Source of the DNA: a bacterium
GTDB taxonomy: Bacteria > Planctomycetota > Planctomycetia > Kolteriales > Kolteriaceae
Assembly: GCA_019753235.1 (NCBI GenBank)
Contig: JAIELF010000024.1
Location: 62,001-126,000, forward strand
DNA: 64,000 bases
Reading direction: 5' to 3'
In this document: one piece after another, positions 17,419-26,894 of the stretch
Layout of the letters: every line of letters starts with the position of its first letter
How positions within the stretch are numbered: the stretch's first letter is position 1
Program-made: the position numbers and the translations under genes
The notes under the pieces: model-generated
The model's database searches: none
What the model was told of the DNA's origin: nothing
What the model saw: only the letters and a program-made list of their open reading frames with translations

Positions 17419-19794
17419 TCAATCTAATGAACGGATCCGTTCGCAGACATACTCTTCCCATTCCCGGACCGTTTCGACATCCTCAAAGAGAACCGGAGTT
17501 CTCTCCTGAAGAAGTTCGACGGCGTGTCGGCGACGATCCGGATCAGTTCCCCAGGCAACCGCCTGCTCGACATACCTTGCCGGCGCCTGAGCCACCCACT
17601 CTTCGAGCCCCATCGCCCGGTAGCAGCCCGAGGTGAACCGACCCCGCTGATAGAGCCCCTCGAGCGTCACGATTGGCAGGTCGTAAGAGAATGCATCGTA
17701 ACTCGAATTGGCCCCCGAGAACGGAAACGGATCCAGTTGCACATCCGCGACACCAAGCAATTGATGATAACGGGTCTGATCCAATGGCGGAAGGATCAAG
17801 ACCCGATCGACATTCGGCCCCATGGCATCGGCCAGGATTTGCTGAAATTCCTCCTGCGGGCGAGGATGTCGACTGGATGTCACGACCAAACGACCGGCCG
17901 GATCTTGTTCGAGCACATCCCGTATCGTTTCGACAAAACATGGATGATACTTTCCGAGATTCTGGGCACAGACGTAAACGTGGTCTGCCTGCCTAAGCCC
18001 GAATTCTTCCCGCGATACAGAGGCCACGGGAGGACGCCGATGCTGGTACGAAAGAAGCTTCCGGAAACGGAGCAAATTCTCTGTGTAGTCGCCGTCCCCG
18101 TCTGTCGGCTCCAACCATTGGCTTGAAAGATAGTCATCCACCGCGCGGTGTCCGGTGGTGATGGGGACGCCCCAAGAGACCACCTGCACCGGCGCGAGTT
18201 TGGCCATCGGGAGGAAGTAGTTCATGAAGTCCGTGCCGATCTCCCAGTAGAAGATCAAGTCAAAATTCGACCGAGCGACCGCCGATTGAGCCAGCGAAAA
18301 ACGTTCCGGCAATTCGACAAAATCAACATCGTCACTCTGAAGTCGTTCGCGAATTCGTCTCACTCCGCGCGGGGAAGCGACCATCGTGAGCGAAAACTCG
18401 CGGCATATAAGTCGATCAATCATTCCCGCCATCGACCGCAAGAAGACCGGTTCGTGGCCATCGGTGACCACGATACCAACGCGCGGCTTGCCCGAACGGA
18501 CTTGCGGGCTGAGTGATCCTCGCCAATCGACTTCTTCAAAGAGTTGGCTGTAGAGTTCCTTGATGGGGCGATCGTTCATTCCATGAAAAGGCCAATGAAA
18601 CGACGGTTCCAATCCAGGCAACATCGAGTCAAGGTCGGCGATCGGCCGCGGATGGGACAGCGCCTCGCGAAGCGTCTGTTCCAACATCTGTCGATACGCA
18701 AGGATGTCCCCCTGGGTCCGAAAGAGCAGGGGAGAACATCGGGCCACACGGATTCGACCGGTCCAATCTCCCGGCCGACAGGCTCTCGCGCGATCGAGAG
18801 CCGACCTGGCCGACCGGTCATCATCCCGTTCGAGATGGGCATGACCCAGCTGAATCCATGTCGCCGGCTCGTTCGGATCGCGGGCAATAAGCCCTTCCAT
18901 CAAGCGAATCGCTTCGTCCCAAGCGCCCGAACGACGAAGCGCCGTCGCGAGGTTCTGATTCGCTTGCCTATGATCAGGCGACTGCTGCAAAAGATGCTGA
19001 TACTCCGCCATGGCGGCCGACAGATCACCCGATTCATGGAGAGAACTCGCGTACGCGAAACGAAGTTCTGTCGAGTTAGGCACAAGATCGACACCCTCTC
19101 GGTAGAGTGCCAGCGCCTCGGCCGATCTTGCCGACGCGATCAGCCGATTGGCCAGATTGATGCGCGCGGGGACAAAGCATGGATCGCGAGCCAACAGCGT
19201 TCGATAGTCTTGCTCCGACTGCGATTCGTTTCCGATGCCCCGCGCCGAGACCGCGCGGTTGAAGAGAGCCTCTCGCGAGCCAGGATCGATCGCCAACGCG
19301 CGCTCCGCCGATTCGTAGGCGAGCCCGAATTCGTGAAGCAAAATCTGCGCCTGGGAGAGATTGCTCCAGACGTGCGGCAACGTCGCGTCCCGTTTCAACG
19401 ATTGCTGATAATGGTACTGAGCCGCCGCCGGCTGACGCTCGCGTAGCGCGATATCCCCCAGACCCGCCTGCGCCCCGGCAAGATTCGGATCGAGCGCGAG
19501 TGCTTTATCAAATGATCGCTTCGCCTTGTCGAATTCATCGAGTGCGATGTAGACCTGTCCCAATGGAACCCAATAGACTGCTCGGGTAGGCTGCTGGGTG
19601 GTGGCTTGTACCAGCCGGGATGCTGCCAACGAGTGATCCCCCGATTGCATCGCCGCCAAGCCACGCAGGTAGAGAGTCTCGGCATGCGTAGGAGCATGAT
19701 GCAAAATCGAATCATACAGGCTGCTGGCCTGCTGCAACTGACCTGCCTGATGATGGGCAAGCGCCTTCTGAAAGAGGGCGGGCAAGTCGGGCAC
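17419..19794 (-). CDS. TPR/GT41 protein (SPINDLY/O-GlcNAc-transferase-like glycosyltransferase)
   Basis: 791 residues. The first ~370 are tandem TPRs (HHQAGQLQQASSLYDSIL, FDKALALDPNLAGAQ and onward, about ten repeats). The C-terminal half is a GT41-type GT-B domain: QVVSWGVPITTGH, VYVCAQNLGKYHPCF, RVLILPPLDQTRYHQLLG, DVQLDPFPFSGANSSYDAF and LPIVTLEGLYQRGRFTSG. This is the layout of O-GlcNAc/O-fucosyl transferases such as SPINDLY and bacterial OGT-like proteins that glycosylate proteins; the donor sugar is not predictable. The start is a GTG at 19794 with AAGGAGG about 9 nt upstream. It lies 35 nt downstream of thiL and 34 nt upstream of the Tat-exported barrel protein, suggesting co-transcription. 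Confidence 0.87.
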   Translation of the reverse strand: MPDLPALFQKALAHHQAGQLQQASSLYDSILHHAPTHAETLYLRGLAAMQSGDHSLAASRLVQATTQQPTRAVYWVPLGQVYIALDEFDKAKRSFDKALALDPNLAGAQAGLGDIALRERQPAAAQYHYQQSLKRDATLPHVWSNLSQAQILLHEFGLAYESAERALAIDPGSREALFNRAVSARGIGNESQSEQDYRTLLARDPCFVPARINLANRLIASARSAEALALYREGVDLVPNSTELRFAYASSLHESGDLSAAMAEYQHLLQQSPDHRQANQNLATALRRSGAWDEAIRLMEGLIARDPNEPATWIQLGHAHLERDDDRSARSALDRARACRPGDWTGRIRVARCSPLLFRTQGDILAYRQMLEQTLREALSHPRPIADLDSMLPGLEPSFHWPFHGMNDRPIKELYSQLFEEVDWRGSLSPQVRSGKPRVGIVVTDGHEPVFLRSMAGMIDRLICREFSLTMVASPRGVRRIRERLQSDDVDFVELPERFSLAQSAVARSNFDLIFYWEIGTDFMNYFLPMAKLAPVQVVSWGVPITTGHRAVDDYLSSQWLEPTDGDGDYTENLLRFRKLLSYQHRRPPVASVSREEFGLRQADHVYVCAQNLGKYHPCFVETIRDVLEQDPAGRLVVTSSRHPRPQEEFQQILADAMGPNVDRVLILPPLDQTRYHQLLGVADVQLDPFPFSGANSSYDAFSYDLPIVTLEGLYQRGRFTSGCYRAMGLEEWVAQAPARYVEQAVAWGTDPDRRRHAVELLQERTPVLFEDVETVREWEEYVCERIRSLD

Positions 19795-19829
19795 GAAACA
19801 GATCCTCCTTGATCAACCAAAGGGCCCAT

Positions 19830-20744
19830 TCAAAAGCGATGTACGTAACCGCCCGGCTGAAGCCGGGAAAGCGATCCATCTATCTGTCGCATTGATGCCT
19901 CTGAACCTGCGACGACTTCTCCAATTCTGCTGACCGGTATCGGCTTGAGAGGCTGCGTCGACATGAGACGGTCGGCATCCGCGGGGCTGACCGCAAAAAG
20001 AAGTTCAAAATCTTCACCGTCGTGGAGCGCATGATTGATAGTTGATCGGCCGTCGGGGACAACATCATCATGAATCGGCAGCAGATTCACATCAATGATG
20101 ATCCCGCAACGGCTCTCTTTACTTAGATGAAAGATGTCGCCGGCAAGTCCATCACTGAGATCCATCATCGCGTGCAGTCCGACGAGTTCGTGAAGCCGAC
20201 ACGCTTCTTCAACTCTGGGTTGAAACGACAAGTGCCGACCTGCCAAGCTGCCACCGAGTTTGCCCGTCACCATGAGAATGTCGCCCGGCTGAGCACCGCT
20301 CCGCGTCACCGCCCCTTTCCCCGTCGGATGCCCTAGCAGCGTGATGCTGATCACCAGACCCGAGTGAGAACGATTGGTATCCCCGCCGACGATCGCAACA
20401 TGAAACTCGCGAGCGAGATCTTCGATACCGCGATAGACGTCGTCGATCTGCCGCGCGGAGTAACCAGAGGGAATCCCCATCGCCACCAGTGCTGCCACCG
20501 GTCGACCAGCCATGGCGGCGAGATCGCTCAGATTCACCGCGAGCGATTTTCGACCGACGAGATCGAGCGGCGTCCCTGGCCGAAAGTGAACATGTTCCAG
20601 AATCATGTCGACCGTGACAAGCCAGTCGGCCGGCCCGCCCCAGAGAAGAGCGGTATCGTCACCGATACCGAAAGCGACGCGTCCATCAGGAGGTTGTCGC
20701 CGGCGAATCGCCTCGATCGCATCAAACTCGGGTTGATCGGTCAA
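19830..20744 (-). CDS. thiL: thiamine-monophosphate kinase
   Basis: A 304-residue ThiL, which phosphorylates thiamine monophosphate to thiamine pyrophosphate using ATP. Visible family motifs are GIGDDTAL (Mg/ATP site) near residue 27, VTVDMILEHVHF, NLSDLAAMAG, VGGDTNRS, GDILMVTGKLGGS, MDLSDGLAGD and a C-terminal HDGEDFELLF. Length matches the family. The frame opens with a TTG at 20762, but a second TTG at 20744 has GGAGG 5 nt upstream and gives a family-like N-terminus (TDQPEFDAIEAI), so I chose it. No other thiamine genes are nearby. It leads a leftward unit with the GT41-like and TIM-barrel genes. Confidence 0.92.
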   Translation of the reverse strand: MTDQPEFDAIEAIRRRQPPDGRVAFGIGDDTALLWGGPADWLVTVDMILEHVHFRPGTPLDLVGRKSLAVNLSDLAAMAGRPVAALVAMGIPSGYSARQIDDVYRGIEDLAREFHVAIVGGDTNRSHSGLVISITLLGHPTGKGAVTRSGAQPGDILMVTGKLGGSLAGRHLSFQPRVEEACRLHELVGLHAMMDLSDGLAGDIFHLSKESRCGIIIDVNLLPIHDDVVPDGRSTINHALHDGEDFELLFAVSPADADRLMSTQPLKPIPVSRIGEVVAGSEASMRQIDGSLSRLQPGGYVHRF

Positions 20745-20811
20745 AGTAACCTCCGCTGACAACCGAACGCTGACTCCCTATCTTGCGAGGACTAGAAAGT
20801 TTCGTCGAGAC

Positions 20812-20840
20812 AAGATCGCGACAGATCGCAACAGATCGCA
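20812..20840. repeat. tandem decamer repeat in a divergent promoter region
   Basis: Two exact head-to-tail copies of ACAGATCGCA (20821-20830, 20831-20840) follow a partial copy, AAGATCGCG. They lie between the divergent thiL and SDR genes, 23 nt before the SDR start. They could be a regulator site, or simple slippage. Confidence 0.45.
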
Positions 20841-20862
20841 AGCGCAAGGGGAAACTCGATCG

Positions 20863-21594
20863 ATGGACCTGATAAGCAAGCATGCGATCGTGACCGGTGC
20901 CGGCAGCGGAATGGGGCAGGCAATCACTTGGAAACTGGTGGAAGCGGGCTGCCAGGTTCACATCGTGGGACGAACGCTCGCCAAGCTTGAAACAACCAGG
21001 GCAGGGTCGGCTCGGCCTGATCAAGTTTGGCCCATCACCGTCGATGTTGCCGACCGGACGGCCGTGGAACGCGAGATTGCAAGTGCGATCACTCGGGCAG
21101 GAGCCCCGTTTCTGTTGGTCAACAACGCGGGGGTGAACATTCGCCATCGCCGAATCGATGTTTTATCGCCTGCCGATTTTGACAAACTCATTTCGACGAA
21201 TCTGACCGGCGCTTTCAATGTGTTGTATGCGGTCCTTCCGTCGATGCGGGAAGCGCGGGACGGGGTGATTGTCACCATCTCGTCGATCGCGGGCTTGCGA
21301 CCTCTTCCGCTGGCAGGGGCGGCTTACTCGGCCAGCAAGTTCGGGGTGAACGGCTTGATGGGGACGGTCGGTCGTGAAGTCGCCGGCGAAGGGATCCGTT
21401 GTACGACGCTTTGTCCGGGCGAGGTTGCGACGCCGATTCTCGATGAACGCCCGGTCCCGGTCACGGCGGAGCAAAAAGCCGCCATGTTGCAACCTCAAGA
21501 CGTGGCCGAGGCGGTCCTCTTCATCGCAAAGCTTCCGTCGCGCGCCCATGTGCAAGAGCTTGTTCTCAAGCCACTGGTGCAAGATTACGGCTAA
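20863..21594 (+). CDS. SDR family oxidoreductase
   Basis: 243 residues. TGAGSGMG (11-18), VDVAD, NNAGVN, TISSIAG and the YSASK catalytic motif mark a classical SDR of the FabG/3-ketoacyl reductase-like group; TLCPGEVATPIL follows the active site as usual. The VGR after strand 2 suggests NADP preference. AAGGGGA lies about 11 nt before the ATG. Substrate is not evident: neighbours are thiL (divergent) and a DUF3467 gene 125 nt downstream on the same strand. Confidence 0.87.
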   Translation: MDLISKHAIVTGAGSGMGQAITWKLVEAGCQVHIVGRTLAKLETTRAGSARPDQVWPITVDVADRTAVEREIASAITRAGAPFLLVNNAGVNIRHRRIDVLSPADFDKLISTNLTGAFNVLYAVLPSMREARDGVIVTISSIAGLRPLPLAGAAYSASKFGVNGLMGTVGREVAGEGIRCTTLCPGEVATPILDERPVPVTAEQKAAMLQPQDVAEAVLFIAKLPSRAHVQELVLKPLVQDYG

Positions 21595-21672
21595 GAAAAT
21601 GAGATTTTCGCATCGTTTTGTGGGCTGGGGCAAAATATGCCTCGGGCGTTCTCGTTCGGACCTTTCTTGCTG

Positions 21673-21678
21673 TATGAT
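21673..21678 (+). promoter_or_regulatory. possible -10 box of the DUF3467 gene
   Basis: TATGAT (5 of 6 to consensus) lies 41 nt upstream of the start codon, in a short AT-richer patch after the SDR gene. The matching -35 is poor (TTCTCG at 18-nt spacing). Confidence 0.3.
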
Positions 21679-21719
21679 AGAGAGACGTTCGTGTTCAAAC
21701 GTATCGAAGGAGTATGACC

Positions 21720-22052
21720 ATGTCGGAAGAGATTTCGCCCAAGGCGGCCGAAGGCCAGCAAGTTCCTCAACAACTTCAGGTCGATGACTCGACGCTGGAG
21801 CCAATGTACACCAATTTTTGTCGAGTCACGGGAACGCCGGAAGAGGTCATTCTCGACTTCGGTTTGAACACCGAGCCCTTCGGTCGATCACAGACGAAGA
21901 TTAAGCTGAATCAACGGATGGTTTGCAACTTCTACACCGCCAAACGTCTGCTGATGGCCCTTTCGGTTGCCGTCCAGCGGCATGAAAAGGCGTTCGGCAT
22001 TCTCGAGACCGACGTCAACAAGCGTCTCAAAAACCCCGAAGCCCAAGGCTAA
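21720..22052 (+). CDS. DUF3467 family protein
   Basis: A 110-residue protein. The core from about residue 28 (PMYTNFCRVTGTPEEVILDF, then RMVCNFYTAKRLLMAL and EKAFGILE) is DUF3467, a small helical/beta family widespread in bacteria with no assigned function. The N-terminal 25 residues are Glu/Gln-rich and probably flexible. Two ATGs are in frame: the one at 21714 is only 1 nt from GAAGGAG, while 21720 has ideal 7-nt spacing, so I chose the second. It ends before a stem-loop shared with the convergent gene. Confidence 0.82.
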   Translation: MSEEISPKAAEGQQVPQQLQVDDSTLEPMYTNFCRVTGTPEEVILDFGLNTEPFGRSQTKIKLNQRMVCNFYTAKRLLMALSVAVQRHEKAFGILETDVNKRLKNPEAQG

Positions 22053-22070
22053 GCGACAGCCGCGAAAACA

Positions 22071-22108
22071 TCTGGGGCGGAGGAACACGAGAGTCCCTTC
22101 GCCCCAGA
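22071..22108. terminator. stem-loop between convergent genes
   Basis: TCTGGGGCG (22071-22079) and CGCCCCAGA (22100-22108) form a perfect 9-bp stem with a 20-nt loop, in the 95-nt gap between the DUF3467 gene and the cytochrome/DUF1549 gene. CCGTTTCTTGG follows on the + strand. It can act in either direction; the loop is long for an intrinsic terminator. Confidence 0.5.
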
Positions 22109-22147
22109 CCGTTTCTTGGTCAAAGAGGAATCTGTTCCTTCCGAGGC

Positions 22148-24589
22148 TTAGTGTCGGAACAGGAACTCTTTCGAGTTGAGAATCGCCCAGTGGAGATCCT
22201 CGAGAGCCCGCGAAGGATCGCCGACCTTGGCGATGTGCTTGGCCGCGGTCTCTTGCTCGGCTGAGGTCGGCATTCGCGAAAGACTCGCCAGATAGAGCTC
22301 TTCTACGATCGAAGCCGGCGGCGTTCCCGCTTTCAACATCGCATGCACGCGATTGTCTGGGCTGCGCAGTTTCTGATGAATCACATCCCCATTGATCAAA
22401 TGTAGCGCCTGCGAAAGCGTGGTATCAGACTCTCGGCCACATTCGCAAACGATCTCTCGGCTCGGCTGCCCGAAAGCCCTTAAGAATTCGTGCGAGACCT
22501 CGGGGTCGGGCAAATCGACGGCGGTCGTTCCCGTCGGCAAGCCGGCGTATTTCTCCGCCACGGCCGTGGATGTGGAAAGCGCATCGAGCAAAACCTCGGC
22601 CGGCAGTAGCCGAGAATACGCATGCGAGAAATACTTCTCATCCTCGGCATTGGTGGGATCGGTTCTCGCGCTTAGCTGATACGTTCGAGAAAGAAGAATC
22701 GAACGAACGAGTTGCCGAAAGTCGTACTTGTTTTTCTCGAACTCGGTGGAAAGGTGATTCAAAAGCGGTTCGTTTCGCGGCGGATTCGAGTCGCGAAAAT
22801 CATCGACGGGATCGACGATCCCCTTGCCGAGCAAGTGATACCAAACACGATTGACGACCGACTTCGCGAAGTACGGATTCGCAGGCGAAGCCAACCAGTC
22901 GGCCAGGGGTTGGCGTCGGTCAGCAGATTCCGCAAAGGGGCTGCTCCCGGGCGCTTTGGCTGACATCACTTTTCCCGTACGAAGGTGCGTTACCTCGCCG
23001 CCCCTCGCGATGAAGATCACTTCTTTATCGACATCGGAGGGGGTCTTTTTCCTTCCCACCCGAGCGAAGCAAGCCGCCAATCCGTAGTAGTCATCCTGCG
23101 TCCAGCGTTCAAAGGGATGGTTATGGCATTTCGCACATTGCATGCGGACACCCATGAAAAGCTGGGCGGTCGACTCGGCACATTCCATAGGATCGCGCGA
23201 GACACGATAGAAGTTGGCGGCGGGCACCACCGCGGGGTCGCCCGTTGCTGTTACCAGTTCCTTCACGAACTGATCAAAAGGTTTGTTGGCGGCGAAAGTC
23301 TCATTCAAGTACCGACGAAAATGATGAGCGCCGCGGTAGCTTACTTGTTTGCGGGTGCTCCGAAGAACGTCGGCCCATTTCAGTCCCCAGAACTTCGCGT
23401 ATTCCGGACGGGCTAAGACTTCGTCGATGAGCGCCGTTCGCCTGTTTGACTGGGTATCGGGCTGCGTATCGGCCAGGAATGACCTGACTCGCTCGGGGCT
23501 GGGAAGGACGCCGATGGCATCAAGATGAACTCGACGAACAAACTCCGCATCGCTGCAAAGATCTGAGGGGAGAATTTGAAGTTCTTCCAGTTTGGCAAAG
23601 ACCAGTCGATCAATCTCGCCGGCTGTCGCGGGTTGGCTCCAGACAAACCCAGGCGTCGGCGTCAGGTGCGTCAGCTTGGCATTGTCGACCAAATGGAGAT
23701 ATCGGCACAGAATCGCCGCACTACCTTTACCCAGGAACGTCACGCGGCCCGACTTGGATACTTTCGCAATGGAAGGATCACTGGAACTGAACAGAACCAG
23801 TGGAGTGACATCGCGAACGGCTCCCCCAGCAAAATGAGCCCGAACAACAATCTGCTGATGTTTGGCAGGGGCTCGCAGTACCCGCAAGCCCGGCGTGACC
23901 TCTAATCGAACTACCGATCCCCATTGGTCCGTCGGCGGAGCAGCCCCCTCGGCAATCCATTGACGAACCACTTGAAACGCTTCGTTCTCCGGACCGAATC
24001 GGCGTCCCCCATCATGAGGCACCCGGCCGACCCCCTTGTTCAGAAGCAGGCTCTGATCGGGCTCCAAACGATTGATTCGCCGGCCGACGGCCTCTCGCGT
24101 GAGAACCAGAAAATCCTGATCGGGAAGGTAGCCCTGCAAACTAAGTCGAAACCCATTCTTCCCCGACGGCGTTCCATGACAGGCACCTGAATTGCAACCT
24201 GACCGCGTCAAGGCAGGCACCACTTCTTCGGTAAAAAGAATCGGGCTGGGCTGCTCAAACTTATCCACATGAATGGTCGTGCGAGCTTCTAGTGAACCGA
24301 GCCGAGCAACCAGTTCTCCCTCGCCGTTACTTTTCGCCACCACCAGGCCGGTCGGCGAGACCTGAGCAATTTCTGGTTTCGTGGACGACCATTCCACCTC
24401 CGTCGTCACATCGCGAAGCGAACCATCGCCCAACGTCGCTGTCGCCAATGATTGCTGATAAGAACGAGGGCCCATCAGTTTGATTGCCCCGACATCGAGC
24501 GACAGCCCCGTGGCCGCCGTTTCCTCAGCAGCAACGGAGCTCGCGAGAAGAAATCCGATCAGCATCCACCCGATCGCTTGCTGCCTCAT
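22148..24589 (-). CDS. secreted BIG2 / planctomycete cytochrome / DUF1549-DUF1553 protein
   Basis: 813 residues with a Sec signal (IGWMLIGFLLASSVAAEE). Next comes a BIG2-like Ig domain (TEVEWSSTKPEIAQVSP), then a PSCyt1-type segment with GCNSGACHG, which is C-x4-CH rather than the usual C-x2-CH, and LSLQGYLPDQDF. After a second Ig-like segment, the DUF1549 block starts at EIDRLVFAKLEEL and contains a normal haem motif CAKCHNHPFERW. DUF1553 fills the C-terminal third (ADWLASPANPYFAKSVVNRVW, RTYQLSARTDPTNAEDEKYF). The family is typical of Planctomycetes; its reaction is unknown, with a redox or polysaccharide role proposed. The ATG at 24589 (GAGG upstream) is preferred to that at 24610. It follows the PPC gene by 28 nt. 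Confidence 0.88.
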   Translation of the reverse strand: MRQQAIGWMLIGFLLASSVAAEETAATGLSLDVGAIKLMGPRSYQQSLATATLGDGSLRDVTTEVEWSSTKPEIAQVSPTGLVVAKSNGEGELVARLGSLEARTTIHVDKFEQPSPILFTEEVVPALTRSGCNSGACHGTPSGKNGFRLSLQGYLPDQDFLVLTREAVGRRINRLEPDQSLLLNKGVGRVPHDGGRRFGPENEAFQVVRQWIAEGAAPPTDQWGSVVRLEVTPGLRVLRAPAKHQQIVVRAHFAGGAVRDVTPLVLFSSSDPSIAKVSKSGRVTFLGKGSAAILCRYLHLVDNAKLTHLTPTPGFVWSQPATAGEIDRLVFAKLEELQILPSDLCSDAEFVRRVHLDAIGVLPSPERVRSFLADTQPDTQSNRRTALIDEVLARPEYAKFWGLKWADVLRSTRKQVSYRGAHHFRRYLNETFAANKPFDQFVKELVTATGDPAVVPAANFYRVSRDPMECAESTAQLFMGVRMQCAKCHNHPFERWTQDDYYGLAACFARVGRKKTPSDVDKEVIFIARGGEVTHLRTGKVMSAKAPGSSPFAESADRRQPLADWLASPANPYFAKSVVNRVWYHLLGKGIVDPVDDFRDSNPPRNEPLLNHLSTEFEKNKYDFRQLVRSILLSRTYQLSARTDPTNAEDEKYFSHAYSRLLPAEVLLDALSTSTAVAEKYAGLPTGTTAVDLPDPEVSHEFLRAFGQPSREIVCECGRESDTTLSQALHLINGDVIHQKLRSPDNRVHAMLKAGTPPASIVEELYLASLSRMPTSAEQETAAKHIAKVGDPSRALEDLHWAILNSKEFLFRH

Positions 24590-24617
24590 GCCAACCTCGT
24601 TCCTTCGCATTCGAACT

Positions 24618-26894
24618 TCAGGGGGACGCTGGGATCACCTGTAACACCAGCGGCGTCGAATCGACCGTCTCCTGCTGTCCGTTGATCGTGTAGACCGACC
24701 GAGCCACCACGCCGGGATAACTTCCGGGCTTGGCAGATGCGTCGGCCGACAACTCGACGGCGACCTCACCTTGTCCCTCAGGGACCGTTGCCGGACTTGC
24801 GGTGATCCCTGCCGGCAAATTCGGCCAAGTAATCGCCAGAGATACCTGCGCGCCCGGCAAGCGATCCCCCTTCACGATCACGGTCTGCTTCTTGCCAATC
24901 TCTATTGTCGTCTCTGCCGAGCCGGGCGTCAACAGGACGGCTGGACGAACGATCAGCATCACCACTTCCGAAGCGACTCGAACGTTTCGGCCGCCAAAGG
25001 TGGAAGTTCCCGTGACCCAAACCGGAAACGAACCGGTTGCCGAACCTGGCTTCGATTCGATCGTCATCGCCAACGAGCGTTTTCCCTTTTCGATGGAACC
25101 GGCGGCGGCGCTGATATTGGCGGGAAGGTTCTCGATGGTGACGGCGATCGGTTCCTCGGCAAACTTGTCACGCTGCGCTGTTACTTCGACACTGGCCGAA
25201 AGGTATCGACCGAGACCCGGCGCTGGTCCCTGCGCCGTCAATCGGAAGAAGGGAGGATCGACCACCGCGACGGCAATGGCCGTTTCGAGCGTTGGCGGAA
25301 AGAGAACAATCTGTTCCAACTTCGGTCTCAGCAATGACGTCAACGTGGCGCCAACGGAACGGACCGACGTGGCCTCGCCCGACTTGTTCCAAGAACCCGA
25401 CACGCGCGCCGTTGCTGTCGTCGGTGGGCCGCTGCCGGCGGCATCCCACACCACGACCGCACTACCTGCCCCTGCGGGAATGAGGCTGGCTCGCGATTGA
25501 AGACCGGAATCATCAGCTTGAATCGAAGCGGATAGCGCTATGGGCTCGGCCACACTTTGACGCTCCACCGACAATGCCATCGGCATCGATGTGCCACGCG
25601 GTATCACCAACCGATCGACGCTTGGTCGAAGGACGACCTCTTCTCGTGGGAGAAACGTTTCGAGATGATAGACAAAGTCGGCTCCGCCACGCCGATTCAA
25701 GTCTTCGACCAGAAGCGTGTACATCCCAGCGGCAGAAGCGGTGTACGACAGCTCGGCGTCGTCGTCGGCTTGATCGTCCGCGGAAAGAACTTCATTGCCC
25801 GCCGAGTCAAGAATGCGGAGGTAAAGGTCGGCCGGCGATCCCAGCCGGCGTGTCGTCGAACGAACGAACAGGACCTGTTGTGGCAACAAATGACAGCGGA
25901 AAGCATCTATATCGCCAGGATAATCGAACCGCGCGTCGATCGGCCGGCCCGGCTCGAACGCATTCCCCTCGGCAGCGATGTTGTTCGGCTCGACTTCGAC
26001 CAGCCCGGCCGAGCGACTCGACGCAACCGTGATCCAAGCAGGTCCATCTTTCCCTTTGGCGACAAGGTTCGAAGTGCTGCTGAGAAAATCGACGACGTTG
26101 ATCAGGATCGGAGGAATCTCGCGATTGGCCGTCCCCATCAACGTGATCATCGAACTCGCCCGGTTGCTGGCTGGATAACCGACGCGAGCTTGCGGAAAAT
26201 CCCCTAGACGGAGGACGTAGGGCCAAAGCCCCCCTTGAAAACGGGCATCACGCACTTCGAGCTTGTACGTACCCGCTGCCGGAAAGGTAACGCTCGAACG
26301 AAGGTCGTAATCAAAGCCGTCGTCGTTATCCAGCACCATGAACTCTTTGCCATCGGGACCAACAATGCGCACCAGCGGATCGAGTGCGGTTCCCATGCGA
26401 TGCCCGACGACTTCGATCGTGATTCGCTGGCCGGCAGCAACGTCGATGGCGTAGAAATCGGTTTCTTCGGGGAGAACGAAGCCACTCACCGACATCGGGA
26501 GCGATAGCTTTTGCGGCATGGAAGGGTTATTGTTCCCCATCTCGACGGTTCGCAGCATGGTGTCGATCACAACCAACTTTGCTTCCGACATGGCCGTTTC
26601 GCCTACCACGCGAACGCCTTCGATCCCTGGTGAGGCAGCAGGGTCGACAAAAATGTCGAAGATAACCGTCGCATCGGCAGGGGGAACATCGCTGGCCCGA
26701 GTCGCTTTTCCTTTCGCGCTCGTCCATAGCTGGGTGACGTTCGTCAATTGGGAACCGAAGAACGTGACGCGCTGCATCTGTCCCGGCGTCCAACACGCCG
26801 GATGGAAATGCGTTATCTGCTGAGCCGATATGGGTGGAACGTTCGCGACGGCGTTCCAGGCCAGAATCAGTAGGCATAGATGGCGGATGGTCAT
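24618..26894 (-). CDS. secreted PPC-domain (pre-peptidase C-terminal) Ig-like protein
   Basis: 758 residues. A signal peptide (LCLLILAWNAVANVPP) is followed by a cell-surface beta-rich region. Two PPC-type domains can be seen, near residues ~150-250 (ETDFYAIDVAAGQRITIEV, FPAAGTYKLEVRDA) and ~320-410 (GDIDAFRCHLLPQQVLFV, ASAAGMYTLLVEDL). The rest consists of Ig-like repeats ending in a 'TPLVLQV' tail. It is encoded 28 nt upstream of the cytochrome/DUF1549/DUF1553 gene; this pairing recurs in Planctomycetes, so the two probably act together at the surface. The frame is open to 27344, but the upstream part is Arg/His-rich nonsense overlapping another gene. ATG at 26894 directly precedes the signal peptide; ATG at 26933 is an alternative. 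Confidence 0.82.
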   Translation of the reverse strand: MTIRHLCLLILAWNAVANVPPISAQQITHFHPACWTPGQMQRVTFFGSQLTNVTQLWTSAKGKATRASDVPPADATVIFDIFVDPAASPGIEGVRVVGETAMSEAKLVVIDTMLRTVEMGNNNPSMPQKLSLPMSVSGFVLPEETDFYAIDVAAGQRITIEVVGHRMGTALDPLVRIVGPDGKEFMVLDNDDGFDYDLRSSVTFPAAGTYKLEVRDARFQGGLWPYVLRLGDFPQARVGYPASNRASSMITLMGTANREIPPILINVVDFLSSTSNLVAKGKDGPAWITVASSRSAGLVEVEPNNIAAEGNAFEPGRPIDARFDYPGDIDAFRCHLLPQQVLFVRSTTRRLGSPADLYLRILDSAGNEVLSADDQADDDAELSYTASAAGMYTLLVEDLNRRGGADFVYHLETFLPREEVVLRPSVDRLVIPRGTSMPMALSVERQSVAEPIALSASIQADDSGLQSRASLIPAGAGSAVVVWDAAGSGPPTTATARVSGSWNKSGEATSVRSVGATLTSLLRPKLEQIVLFPPTLETAIAVAVVDPPFFRLTAQGPAPGLGRYLSASVEVTAQRDKFAEEPIAVTIENLPANISAAAGSIEKGKRSLAMTIESKPGSATGSFPVWVTGTSTFGGRNVRVASEVVMLIVRPAVLLTPGSAETTIEIGKKQTVIVKGDRLPGAQVSLAITWPNLPAGITASPATVPEGQGEVAVELSADASAKPGSYPGVVARSVYTINGQQETVDSTPLVLQVIPASP

